The notes beneath the pieces are model-generated. The model searched no databases. It was given only the letters and a program-made list of their open reading frames with translations, and had not been told where the DNA came from. A stretch of DNA of 64,000 nt from Plectosphaerella cucumerina (Eukaryota; Ascomycota; Sordariomycetes; Glomerellales; Plectosphaerellaceae): positions 3,844,001 to 3,908,000 of the forward strand of contig JAGPXD010000002.1 of NCBI GenBank assembly GCA_020746995.1, written 5' to 3'. The stretch's first letter is position 1. Each line of letters opens with the position of its first letter. A program made the position numbers and the translations under genes. Positions 45,601-56,035 of the stretch are shown here, in pieces.

Positions 45601-45921
45601 CAGGCTCAGGCTCCCACGGCACCTGTCCAGGCGCACTCTGTTCCCGCAGCGGCTCCCCAGGGTCAGCAGCCGGCGCAGCAGACCCAGGCTGCGGCTCCTC
45701 AGGGCGCCCAGGCTGCGGCGGCGCAGCCCCAAGATGGACAGGCGCCCCATCATCCTCACATCACCAACGCGGACAGCAGTCCGGCACGGGTGTTCAAGCT
45801 GCAGTTCGATGCCAGGCGGATCATTTGTTGTAGCCAAACGAGCGTCATCGTCGGGTGGGACTTTTGCAACGGCGATCCGGAACTGGAGCACGTGTCGCGC
45901 TTTTTTGGCACGGTAGAGTAA
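42652..45921 (+). CDS. fwd-1: F-box/WD40 protein, FWD-1 type (SCF ubiquitin ligase receptor)
   Basis: Intronless, 1089 aa. A dimerisation-like helix (residues about 55-80) precedes the F-box (about 86-130: FIQYLPQEVCLKILGYLDPV to WEKLY). A disordered acidic and Ser-rich stretch follows, then six WD40 blades (about 318-655) with LVSGSRDRTIRIWS, LIVSGSSDSNVILW, LVTCSKDKSIKVF, IVSASGDRNIKVWDW, IVSGSSDNEVKVFDR and IISGSYDQKIIIWRR. An insert of about 370 residues rich in Ala/Pro/Gln/Ser separates these from a final blade (FKLQFDARRIICCSQTSVIV) that would close a seven-blade propeller. The architecture matches Neurospora FWD-1, which recognises phosphorylated FRQ clock protein and sends it for degradation (established for Neurospora; assumed here). 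Met22 is an alternative start. Confidence 0.9.
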   Translation: MQYPTSQPDEGYSEDPLNPSIMATSASAIAAPAKLDDIPAWLAKILPYLPVSAKKEIAVALLDNLPTSVVAEIAERVHPRLYIDFIQYLPQEVCLKILGYLDPVSLLSVARSCRGWYSLAVDRKLWEKLYHMEGWRAVYPEIQAREDMKNSSVSSQHRVVAAEDGHARKKRAISEDDDLEMTDADRGSKPEDGVTGSSLFGSPMLTTPPAPMATVMEMDVDVSVPSSSRARTGDSLASTDVKGKGRAVGREGISMPSSPPSSSTASLINSELWTWDVPSGKYRLNWKYVYTLRRRLESNWEQGKYVNFQLPRPDHPEEGHQECIYTLQFDSKFLVSGSRDRTIRIWSMGNRRLVRAPLRGHEGSVLCLQFDADPEEDLIVSGSSDSNVILWRFSTGEIIQRLTKAHTESVLNVKFDKRILVTCSKDKSIKVFNRRPLKYGEPGYNDPELLNPVPIRVRDYRYNNPADELPLRPAYTLIARLEGHSAAVNAVQIHENEIVSASGDRNIKVWDWAKQVCSRTVLGHGKGIACVQYDGRRIVSGSSDNEVKVFDRFTGLEVASLRAHTNLVRTVQAGFGDLPYSEHEDRAEARKIDEEYFKALESGAISQDHSNHRSRPRNAGSRRPEDITAFGATLPPGGGGGKYARIISGSYDQKIIIWRRDKDGVWEPAHRLRQEDAAEAAQHWASRTGTVPALAPPPAAAAATQAPTANAAPPSASQPAPQQPQQMPRPSLSSTTSAPTPSTPASQAPGGIPPPIPPRAMMEEPNASTFSPQAAHSFMALIDIIVPQGATALQQALAGYPAMLAYHAHIQAAITRETSPVTRSHLRQVVANALLVTQNAQSRTRLASMQTAIGPIVPPSLPSLSSLQGPSSSVAGPSGSTAAQGGSVSSTQGSNRGFDPIRHVGGRSESPNPYATPGSSNAQNAVPPPQPNHQHRLAAHASGSQPGAAPQIAGHIHIQAANGPAGQQPQGSQSGSSTPNRSQQAQAPTAPVQAHSVPAAAPQGQQPAQQTQAAAPQGAQAAAAQPQDGQAPHHPHITNADSSPARVFKLQFDARRIICCSQTSVIVGWDFCNGDPELEHVSRFFGTVE

Positions 45922-46243
45922 AGCGAGCGCTTGTCATCTAGGTGTCTCGGCGGGAGTTTTCTTTCCGTCATGGGAAGGTGTCTGGGAGGAAGGATTGTTA
46001 CTTAATAGGCAGTATTGGTCCGGTCATGCATGCATCGGGGTGTGCCGCTGAGGGGCAGACGGCCGAGTTTTAATGATATATACTTCTTGTCGTCACGGGT
46101 ATTGCGGAAGGCAGGCTTGCAGTTGTGATTCGTGGCTCGTAAAATTCATGGTCTGCACGGGGAGGATGGCAGTGCCTCTCCAAAACGCCAACGCCGTTGC
46201 GTGATTATTCCTGTCATGGTTGTCTCTGCCCCGCCACCTGCCC
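45922..46243. other. Short convergent intergenic region
   Basis: It holds the 3' untranslated regions of the F-box/WD40 gene and VPS60. Nothing else was seen. Confidence 0.6.
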
Positions 46244-46891
46244 TCATGTAGCGGCCACCTCCTTGACCTTGCCGTCCTTGTTCGCCTGCGAAGGCTCCTC
46301 GTCGATAAAGTCGGGCACCTCCTCCTGCATAAACGAGGGCAGGGCACCGCCCAGCTCCGGCTCAAGCTCGGCCTCAAGCCCCAGGGCCTCCAACTCGGCA
46401 TCGAGCTCCGCCTCGTCGACATCCTCGGGCACGTCGTAGCTGCGGGCGAGACTCTCCTGGATATCGTTGCCGACGTCCATGAGGTCGGCCATCTCATCCT
46501 GCAGGCGCTCGATCTGGTCAATGTCGACCTTTCCGTACTGCTTCTTCAGCTCGCGATTGGTAGTCTTGAGGGCGTCGACGGTGGCCATTGTGTTCTTGAG
46601 GTTGTCCTGGAGGGTCTGGGCCTGCTCCATGTTCCAGGCCTGGGACTGGAGCTGGTCGCGCTGGGACTCGAGCATCTTGCGGCGCTGGAGGACCTTGAGG
46701 GCCTTTGACTTTATTGCCGACTTTCCGGGTCCGTCGCGCATCTTGCCGAGCTTCTGTTGGTAGGTCTGGAGTTCGGCGTTGACGGAGGCGAGCTTGACGT
46801 CGAGGGAGGCGACGCGGTCGTCGAGGCTGGAGATGGCCGAGTTGAGGGTCGGTTTGGGGCCCTTGGGGGCGCCGCCGAATAGTCTGTTCAT
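46244..46891 (-). CDS. VPS60: ESCRT-III-associated protein Vps60 (CHMP5)
   Basis: Intronless, 215 aa. The start MNRLFGGAPKGPKPTLNSAI is typical of Vps60; the frame continues upstream but the ATG at 46891 gives the expected N-terminus. A Snf7-family helical hairpin spans residues 15-150, with a basic first half and acidic second half, and ends in the acidic EDVDEAELDAELEALGLEAE segment that carries the binding region for Vta1. It works late in the ESCRT pathway by promoting Vta1-Vps4 action on endosomal membranes (family knowledge). VFA1, another Vps4 regulator, is 36 kb away in the same window. Confidence 0.93.
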   Translation of the reverse strand: MNRLFGGAPKGPKPTLNSAISSLDDRVASLDVKLASVNAELQTYQQKLGKMRDGPGKSAIKSKALKVLQRRKMLESQRDQLQSQAWNMEQAQTLQDNLKNTMATVDALKTTNRELKKQYGKVDIDQIERLQDEMADLMDVGNDIQESLARSYDVPEDVDEAELDAELEALGLEAELEPELGGALPSFMQEEVPDFIDEEPSQANKDGKVKEVAAT

Positions 46892-49800
46892 GGCGGGATT
46901 TCTTGTCGGGTGGGAGGGAGTTTCGTTTGTGTTGTGGTGACGGATCACAATGTTCGGGGTGTCGGCTGATGACGTCGGCGCGATGGGAAATGGCCGCGCC
47001 GTCTGGAGCACGAGGCCGTGAGACTTGTGGCTGAGGGTGGTTTGATTGGCTGGAGGAGGCGGGGTGAGGGGTCCGCTTCGTGCCCCGCCGCAAGGCTGCC
47101 GCGATCAGTGTCACTGCGAAGGAACACCACGAAGAGAAAATGTCAGGGCGGCGGCGAGAAAGAAAGAGCCAGCTTCGGGTCTACATTGAGTAGCTGGCGA
47201 TTATTTGATCATTCGAATATCCATATTGGACTGATCTCATGTAATTTTCTGCCCTGACGCCACCTGTGGTCAGAGCTGTGTAATTCGGTGGCACCTTCCC
47301 TTTCCCCCAAACGCATGAAACATCTTTGTCGACCAAAATTGGAAATCCGACAACATCTTCCCAACTTCACCTCCAGGCACAACCCCTCGAGCATTCACTT
47401 CACTCGTTGCCCAATCCTACTCGTCCTATTAGCTCCTGATCTATTCGCCCATCAAAAAAAAAAGCGTTGTGTACCTGGTGGAACGCTGGCTGCCTTCACT
47501 GTTCCCAGCCAACACCATGTTTTCTCGCCTGGCACAACGGTGATGTTATTTCCATAACAGATCCTCCGAACAATCTGCCCATGGCATGAGTTCAGTGCGT
47601 ATGTCATGTTCATTGTGAACAACGCCGGTGCCGCGCTGCAGAAAACTGTTGCTGATTCGAATAGGAGTGCGAGGTCAGTCGTCCTTGATGGGGATGCATC
47701 TGAAGAAACAAGACAATCAACTTTGTCGACAGAAATATGACTGCTATCTCAGCAGAGCGCTTGTTTGCTACCTGTAAAGGGAGCCGGAGGAGAAGTGGCT
47801 TCAATGGTAGGTTGACTGCCTCGCTGAGGCGGACTACTAAGGATGACTGTTGATTGCGAAACCGACAGGACGCAAACCAGACTATCGGATCGATGCCATC
47901 CTCACGGAAGAAGAGTCCAACAGTCTTGCGGAATGAAGACTCTTGATCTCTGCTCCTCTCCCGATGCCAAATCCCTGGCCTCGGAGGATGCTTGGAAAAC
48001 GAGCCCCTGTCGTCTTACTGGAGCAATGCGATGGTGAGCCTTCACTTTCAGACGAAGCCCAAGTACCACCAATTGACATGAGATCTAGAAGAGAGAATAC
48101 ACATCGCATGCTACTGTATTGAACCGCTTGAAGCAAGCGGCGATCGATCATGGACGGGACATGACGGACGGCCAAGCGGGCATATGCCAACCGCCGATTG
48201 ACACGAGTCCCATACCTCCGAACCACGAGCCCGAATGCCCTGGAACTCCGTCAACACCTCGCTACTAGTCGCGGTAACGGCACTCGGCATAGCCCACGTC
48301 CTCTCATTTTGCTCCAAACCTCTCTCTGCGACCAGTCAAACGCCTCCCGGCTTCTGTCCATCGGCCCAGATCGAGACCAGGAAGCTGCTTTCATCACCGC
48401 TTGTTGCCAGAAGGACCAGATCGATGACACTTGAAACACAAGGATCCAGAGAACCGAGCTGGAATGTCATGTGGCCGATGAGAAAAGGGCCGAGATGTCG
48501 ACCTCCGAACGACAGCACAACGTACATGCCGCAGGGATACCCAACAAGAGGCATATGATCATGCAGAACTGGGCTATACACCATCAGCTCCAATCCTCCA
48601 GCTGGCGACCGGTCGATGAGGAATTCTCCCCATCGGCGGATCGCCTGGCCGGCTGTCATGTGAGCAGCACCTTGTTAGCCTTGGTCGCCATCACTTGTCA
48701 CATTCGCCAAAGACCCAGGGCCCGACAGATTAGCCGCGTCTTCAGAGATCACCCGCACACCGTCAGCGGCGATCCTTGCACTCTTCCCGCCAAGCGGCAT
48801 GCAACCGAGGCGGACGACCCCCGATCTGTCCAGGTTTCGTCCACACCAGCACACACCGCTTCCCCTGCCCGGTATTTCAGTCATATCGCAAAGAGACAGG
48901 GCGTCGTGACCGCAGGGCGGGCGGCGGTGGGCAGAGCCCCCACGTTGACGCATGCACGCACGCCAGATTGCGGCCCTCTGTATCTCCCCGGCGCTTGCCC
49001 TCGACCCGACGGGGCAGCTAAGATCTGCGCGGCATGAGAGAACCCTAAGCATGAGGCAACATCTTGTTGTGGCCGAGAAGAGGGAAGAGCTGGCTGCTGA
49101 GACAGCGGGAGCGTTGCATCGTGCATTCTCCCGTCCGCGCCTCCTCATCTCGAGTCCCGCTGGTTCGCTGGCTGCGAAGGACGAGTCTTGATGCAGGGCG
49201 GCGCGTGACGCATGGCTCTTTTCTTTTTCTGCCACCATGGGAAAGCCGGCGTGTTGGAGAGGGTGGAGCAGGCACTGCTGCTTTTCCAACTTGCCCTTGG
49301 AGGTACGATCAGTACAGCGACTGCCCCTCCACTCCTGCTTATGAGTCAGGCACGTTCTGGGACTGTTCGCTATCAAAGTGTGTGCCCCCTGTGCAGCGAT
49401 GAGCTCGCCGAGTCGGAAGAGGAGCGCCGCCTGCGGGCAACGCGTAGGATTCAAGCAACCCTTCGGATTCCTTCAAGGCCTTGACACGGGAGACGACTCC
49501 GGTGAGGCAGACAGACCCCCGCCCACACTGGAGCCAAGCGGCGCCCATGTCCGCTGACAGGGTTTGTACAAAGTCCCCATCACCCCCGGTGATGCCATCA
49601 GGTCCCTGAGAAGCTTTGGCTCTTCCCAGAGCCATGCCACTGGGATGGGGACAGGGCGATGTCGCGCGCCAGGGCGTCGCTGATAGGCCCGGCACCCCTG
49701 AGCAAGAAGACCGCTGACGCGGTTGTCCAGGGTCGCCAGGCCGCTCGCCAAGTTCAGTCCGTCAGCGTTGAAGTCTTGGAACGCAGTCATGACCGAGAAG

Positions 49801-52800
49801 GCGTTTCGTCGGCAGATTACTTTTGACGACTTCCTTGGAAGCGAGGTACCTCCGGGGTATGGCGTGCGAGACAAGCCATTTGTACGAGTACGCGAAGAAC
49901 GAAAGGAGGCCTCGTCCCGAGCTGCTGGGAGGCACCGCCTCTGTCTCTGGCGGCACCAACGGAATATCAATCAGTGGCTAGCGGCGTTCTAAACGACGGC
50001 CAGGGGTTCTGATGCGGACCTGACTGACTCGCTCCCCTCGGGCGGACGGGAACGGCCCTTGACGAGCTAGCACGATGTCTGTCCCAGTGCGCTGGTTTGG
50101 GTCGTCTTGTGCACAACAAGCCGCTGGAAGATCCCTGTCGCCGACGTCCTAACCCTCCCGCTGCCACGCCTCACGCCCCACGCGCCGCCCTCGGGGTTCC
50201 GTTCGTGAGCTTCCCCGTCGCTTCTCCCCACGCCCAAGCCAGGTTCCGAGAGGAGCAGTACAGGTACTTGCAGTCCGATATGAGTACCGGGGCAGGCATC
50301 GAGTAAGTTGAGTCAGTTGCAAACTTCCCAGCCCTCATCGGCCGGGGCATCGACCCAGGGATATGGGACGGCCGGACTCTCCGCAAGATTGTCGTCTCGC
50401 GATGGAAATAGGGCCGTGGGATGAGCAGGCAGGCAAAACCCGGGCCGACCAGCGTGTCGCACCGCCAGCTTCCTTTCCTGGTAGTCAGTCACTTGCTCGC
50501 ATCAAGCCGTACAAGGCAGGTTGCCCGGTTCGGCACGGCACGACGTTGCCATTACGGGCACTCTTCTCGACTCTCGAAATCTTGAACACACGCACACAAA
50601 TCCAAGGGTCCCGTCGCCCATCCGGGCCATCTCTCCTCCCCATCTTCCGCTTGTGAGCGAATTAACGGGGGAGGGGGGCGCACAACACCAACACGTTCTG
50701 ACCCTTGACCATTTTCTTGACCGACTGTGGAGCACATCCTTCATCGGCCGCTCGATGAAGCATGGAGGTTTTTGCACCCATGTCAGATGCGCGCCGTGGG
50801 ACCCAATACCATCGCTCCATGGCTGCAAGAAGTCTGCTTGCAGATGTCGCCCTGCAGCCACGCAGCCCGCCATCCCACTTTGCTGGGTTTCTTCATGCGG
50901 GCGGCCCACGAGGCCTGGCTCATCGGTTCGAAGAATGAACGGACCAGCCTTCATTGCCGCGCCGCTCGCCAGGGGTAGACGCCCCCCCAGGCAACACCGT
51001 TTTCTTTCTCTCATCTCTTCACAGGCGGGACAGCGGCTTCCGTCGACGTTTGGGGTGGTGTGTGAGGCCTTCTGGATGCACAAATGCCTGTCAGGCGGCC
51101 CTCCCTCCGCACCTGCACCGTGGGAGGCGTTCGGGGGTTCGTGCTTGCTATCGGCCGAGTGCGCCACGGCGGACGGTCGGACGGTCGCATGTTGCCAAGG
51201 GACCAGGGGCACAGAGGCGCGCACCGGTCAGAGGACAATCGGCCGGCCTTCAAGCAAGCTGTCGTCGGATGAGCCGAGGATCTGATGACGCTGGAGGAAC
51301 CGATGTTCGATGAGGAGCACGCGTGCTGTGTGTGCATCGCGGCACAGCAGCCAACCCCCCTTCCTCAGGTTGAGGCCTAACACCAGAGAGGGATAGACGA
51401 CGTTCCTACAACCGGGGGGTTTCGCCATGTGGTGCGGCTGGCACGGAAACTGCCGTCCACCCAAATGCCATGAACTGACTCGAACGCGGACGACGCCCGA
51501 TGATTTGGGTGTAGCACCGGATATTGGAAACCTGATGGCAGAAGCGGTGGCCGTGCGTCCCCCGGCTGCGGTCGTGTTCTGCGTTTTGTCTGGACGGCAC
51601 ATCGTTGGCCCCATGTCGATGGCTTCCCAGGCTCCCAGGTCGTCGCCGCGCCCCGTCGCCTTCGACCGACCCGATGGTTTGGAGCCCCCGTCGTTAGAAC
51701 CGAGCGGCGAGCGGCCACGCGCCGGACGCCACATGCCCCGAGGCTGGTCGCCATGTGAGCTTCCCCAATCGACGCTGAAGACCCGATCAGGGTGACATGG
51801 CTCGAAACAGTGATGCCCCAGTGGCCTGTCGATCCGCTCCACCAGGCCGGCGCCATGTGAAATGAACGTCACTGCCACTGGTCGAACCTCGCGGCGTTGT
51901 TGGCCAGCCTCGGTGGGCTTTCAGGGAAAAAAGGAGAGCGAGAAAGGGGCGACGATGGACCGCCGGCGATCCTGCACCTGACCGACATCATCACGGGCCG
52001 CTTCGTGGCATGCCGGCGTCGACGCTCCGGACTACCACGCCTGCACGCCCGTTTCACGTCCTGCTGCGGGTGCTTTTCTTCGCTCCATCGCTGCTACGGC
52101 GCACGGCTCGATATGGCGCGGCGATCGCTGATCACGGGACTTTTGGCCTTTGGCCTGGGCCACACCAGCCTCGGGCAAACGGGATCAGAGGGTCGTGACG
52201 TTGCTGGAACAAGCTCAGAGCCGGGAGCCCTGCTCCGATATTGAGATGTCTTTGGTGTTGATCCCTCATGTCGGCTATGGTCGAGACGGCGATAGGCGGA
52301 AAATCACGCACGGCAATCTCTCACCGTCACCGCCGCCATATAACTTGCCTCGCATAGAGATCCTGGGATGGAGCGGCGCTCGAGGCCCTCCGTCGAGGGT
52401 ATACCGCCTCGTTGCAAATTCCGCAAGCGCGAGGCAGGTCATGACACGGGGCAATCTCGACTCTCGATAGCGACGAGGTCCATCCATGTCCACGTCCCGA
52501 AGTCCGCGTCTCCGTTCACTCCGGCCCGTCTCGATCCCCACCGGTCCTGTCGTGTCGACTCGGGAAGCACGACGTTGGACGATGGCCCGTCCCGGCCGCC
52601 GGTTTTAGCACGAGCCCGCCACGTGCCGCATGGTTTTGCTTGCATGGTTTCGTCGCCTTGACAGGCCACCGAGCGGCGGGCATCTGGAAAGCAACTGAGC
52701 TGCCAGTTTCATGTCATGCCGGGCGGGAAGAGGGGAACCCAGTTCAGCCAGAGCGCGCTCTGTGGACACGTCGGGACTTTGTTCCTAGCCCGACATGAGG

Positions 52801-54933
52801 CGTGCTCTTGGCATGTCGTCGCCGGCACTGCCGCGGGGGGAGACGCCCACCGCTGGGCCGTCCAGGAACGCATAGTCGAAACAAGCACCGACCAGAATGC
52901 CAATCTGCAGCGTCTTATCGTCTCCCCCCCTCGTCCCCCCTCGTTCCCGCGGATCGGGTGGGAGGATGGCGAGATGGATGATGTGCGAGTCGTGCAGATT
53001 ATGCGGCCGGACACGCCATGGCCATGCAGAGGCCCTCACCGGTGTTGAATCACACGTCCGTAACATCTGCGAGGAGAGGACCGGTGTGCGGAGGACGGAG
53101 GTTGGACAGCAGGTGGGGGGCCGGCCACCCTTGCAAACCATGCAGACACGGACATTCTCTCGACCTTCTGGAAGGTCTCTACCAGGGGAGGCACGCAGTC
53201 CGAAGGGCGGCCCACGCCCGCCGAGGAGAGCCCACCCACACTTCACTTTTAGCATGATTCTCCAGCGTGCTGGAGCTCCAGAAGGGCCCAGCAGGCCCAG
53301 GTACTTGGGCGGCGAGTACCGATGACCCGGCGGCGTCTCTCTCGGCACCCTCCAAGCCATGTCATGTTTTGCCTGACCTTCCTCCACTGGAAGACTGGCC
53401 GTTGTCCACGCCCCCGGCCCCCGTTTTCCGAGCACCAGCACCATGTTTTCGAGCCGCCGGTTGATGTTCTCCCGAATGTGAGAGAGTGCGCGCGCCTGGG
53501 ATATCCGAGCGAAACACCAGAAACCGACCTGATCTGCCCTGTTGGCATCAAGTGTGCGCACCTCCCTCCCCCTCGATCGTTCCCACCGTCATGAGACGGT
53601 CCGCGCCATGCGGCCTGGCCTCTTTATTTTCGTTCGGTGCTTGGCCGGGGGGCAGGATGCTTTGACATCGAACCCGCATCCAGCACCATCCTTGCCCGGC
53701 GGTCATGTGGTTTTCTGGATGGCCCGCGCAAACGGCACCCCGCGGCTTTGCGCTGCAATGGCGGAATGCCCCTGGGAGCCGGAGGCAACATCACATCCAT
53801 CCCCTCTCTCACTGTGAGGACCGTCCGGCAAACAAGACTGACGACTGGCATTGTACTAGAGACAGAGCACCGACCGTCCGGGTCCCAGACCAGACCAGGG
53901 TTGGTCATATGCCCCAGCCGCGAATAGGACTGGCGGGCGGCCTTGTCGGTTTCGCGTCGTCGAACTGGCGAGAGGGAAGCTAAGCTGGAGGGGAGGGTCC
54001 CCCAGTTAGTGAACAATAGCCTGTATCCCGCCGCCACCCCCCGAAATCTCAGGGCTCGTCGAATGACGTTGGGAGGATGGCTCGCCGCCACGGACGGATC
54101 ATCTCTCCCAAAGTGAGCGCACGCACCGCACCGTCCCTCTCTGCCTTCCCGCGAAAGATTCGGGGCCGCTCACGCCACGGTCCGGTCCTGGAGGGAGATG
54201 ATGGTCGGTCTGGCTGGGCGTCGCAAATCAAGCAAGCAGGCACTGTGCTTCACACAACTCCGGGCGAAAGGTGAAGCAGACACCCCGGCTGGTCAAACTT
54301 TGCGAGCGTGTGTTTCCTCGCGGGGATGGATGACTGAGAGAGAGCGGCGGTCGACTGACTGACTGTGCCGGACCTGGGTGCGGACCTGGGCGCCGCACAC
54401 ACCCCTGTGCTCAGAGAAGCAACCTGCCCGTCTTCTTCTCTCATCCCTCCCTGGGAGCTCTGCCCCCCTTCTCTTCAGCCCCCTGTCCCTGACCTAAAGC
54501 TCCCCTCTCGCTCCCTGGGCGCCGTCCACACCCCCCTGCCCTGTTGCGGCGTGCCCACCTCCTGTCACTGGCGACTCCCGGTGGCGCCCCCCCAGCAAGG
54601 TACTGGTACGGAAGCAAGGCTCAAGGCCGTCCGGTGACATCCAGCTACCGTATCCCGCCGGCTCCTCGGTTGTTGCCCACGCCCCTCCCCCCCCTCTCTC
54701 TCTCACTGTCGCCCTGTCCCCTCCCTCCCCCCCCCAAGACGCTGGAGAGCTAAAAAGCTCGGCACCCAGGGCAATCATCTCTGGGGGGCGTTTCCCTCTG
54801 GAACGGTGGGATCAAATCAAATCAAAGCAATACCCACCTGTCTCGGCTGCCCTCGTCTGTGTGCTCTCTCGCTCTTTGCTTTGGGGCAGGACAGGTCCAG
54901 GACAAGGCACTGGACGGACGACTGGGGGGCCAC

Positions 54934-54939
54934 ATATAA
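54934..54939 (+). promoter_or_regulatory. Possible TATA element of the Cys-rich gene
   Basis: The sequence reads CACATATAATAGCA here. It is about 580 bp upstream of the ATG at 55519, which would imply a leader of roughly half a kilobase; the pyrimidine-rich tract after 55010 fits a transcribed leader. Confidence 0.35.
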
Positions 54940-55245
54940 TAGCACATGCCGCACCCTTGAAGGCCCGTCCGTCTGGGATTCCGGGCAAGAAACCATCGTC
55001 ACCCAGGGTTCCTGGTGCTTTTTTTTTCTCTCCTCTCCCTCGACGACTACATAACTTACTCACCTAGCTCCGAGACCACCCACCCCTTCCCGGACGGCAA
55101 GGGTCTTTCTTTATTTACAAGAACCCTTTCCCTCCTTTCTTTTTCACCCTCGAAACCCAACAGTTCTACAGTCACAGCTTCACACACCCGTCCCAGGCTT
55201 ATACACCACCACACACACACCTACACCTACACCTACCTTGCCTTA

Positions 55246-55275
55246 CATCACTTATTGGGACATCACTTATTGGGA
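55246..55275. repeat. 15-bp tandem duplication in a leader
   Basis: Two perfect adjacent copies of CATCACTTATTGGGA (55246-55260, 55261-55275) lie in the probable leader of the Cys-rich gene. Confidence 0.9.
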
Positions 55276-55518
55276 GCCGCCGCCACCCCGCCGCCACTTA
55301 CACCGGCCTACCCTCCGTTAAGAAGCCCTGAGCTCCCGTCTTCTTGGCTTGGAAAAGAAGGACCACGGACAAGCACCTCTCGCCCAAGACAGCAGCATCA
55401 CATACATCACCGGCATACCACAACCATACGAGACCGTTTTTTGCGCGGCCGACTTGCACCGATATTTCGGTTGTACACATCTGCTCCAGGCCATCGCAAC
55501 AAACACACACCGCCCACC

Positions 55519-55952
55519 ATGTGCGACTACATCCAGGTACTTTTGCCTCCCCTGCTCCCTCTGGAGGAGCCAGGCTCCGCAACGCAGCGCACGACGCTGA
55601 CATGTCCGGTGAAAAGAGAGAGTTCCACTGCGGGCACTTCCGCTGGATCGTGGCCCGCTGGTGCTCGCTGTACCTCAAGACAGAGATGCGCTGTCCTCTG
55701 AGCGTTGCCCACTACGAGTACAGGTGAGAGCGCCCTTGACATACCTCCCCCTTGGCGCAGTTTTGCTAACAGACACGATAGGGGAGATGAGCAGTGCAGT
55801 GAGTAGACGACGACACAGCTCCGGGGTCCACGAGACCCCAGCATCCCTGAACACTGCTAACATGATCCACTGCAGGTCACTGCAAGCCCCGGGTGATCCA
55901 GCCGTGGGATCATCTCATCCAGCGCAACAACAAGCAGACCGTCGGTCTGTAA
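55519..55952 (+). CDS. Small six-cysteine protein (72 aa, four exons)
   Basis: Exons 55519-55536, 55617-55723, 55782-55798 and 55876-55952 join in frame to 72 residues. Introns are 80, 58 and 77 nt; each has a GT donor (the third GTGAGT), CTGAC/CTAAC-like branch points and an AG acceptor. Cysteines are at 2, 11, 22, 32, 47 and 50, with His10 and His13. The core reads REFHCGHFRWIVARWC and the C-terminal pair is CSHC, so one or two zinc sites are plausible. No signal peptide is visible, so it should be intracellular. I recall short Cys-rich proteins with a similar CGH...WC...CP...E...C..C spacing in other filamentous ascomycetes, but could not check this. Function unknown. Single exons are too short to be seen as frames, and the start ATG context (CCACCATG) is excellent. 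Confidence 0.72.
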
Positions 55953-56013
55953 GACGAACGATGCGATGGGGATACCACCTTCCAGGAACGATCATCACCA
56001 CTACTACCAACAA

Positions 56014-56035
56014 ACCACCACCACCACCACCACCA
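56014..56035. repeat. ACC trinucleotide microsatellite
   Basis: Seven perfect ACC units lie downstream of the Cys-rich gene, probably in its 3' untranslated region. Confidence 0.85.

Larger units (their letters stand above)
46892..55518. other. 8.6-kb gene-poor region
   Basis: I could not support a gene. The VPS60 promoter is at the left. At 47500-48450 the DNA is less GC-rich and carries protein-like fragments in several frames, possibly a decayed gene. From 48.5 kb on it is GC-rich with many overlapping, domain-free frames. A TATAAT element near 54934 and pyrimidine-rich DNA after 55010 belong to the promoter and leader of the Cys-rich gene at 55519. One TACGAGTA copy is at 49883. Confidence 0.5.

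Noticed and set aside
50502..51285. 254-codon plus-strand and 240-codon minus-strand frames
   Set aside because: They are nearly exact shadows of each other, with Arg/Pro/Ser/Cys-rich composition and no recognisable motif or supporting intron.
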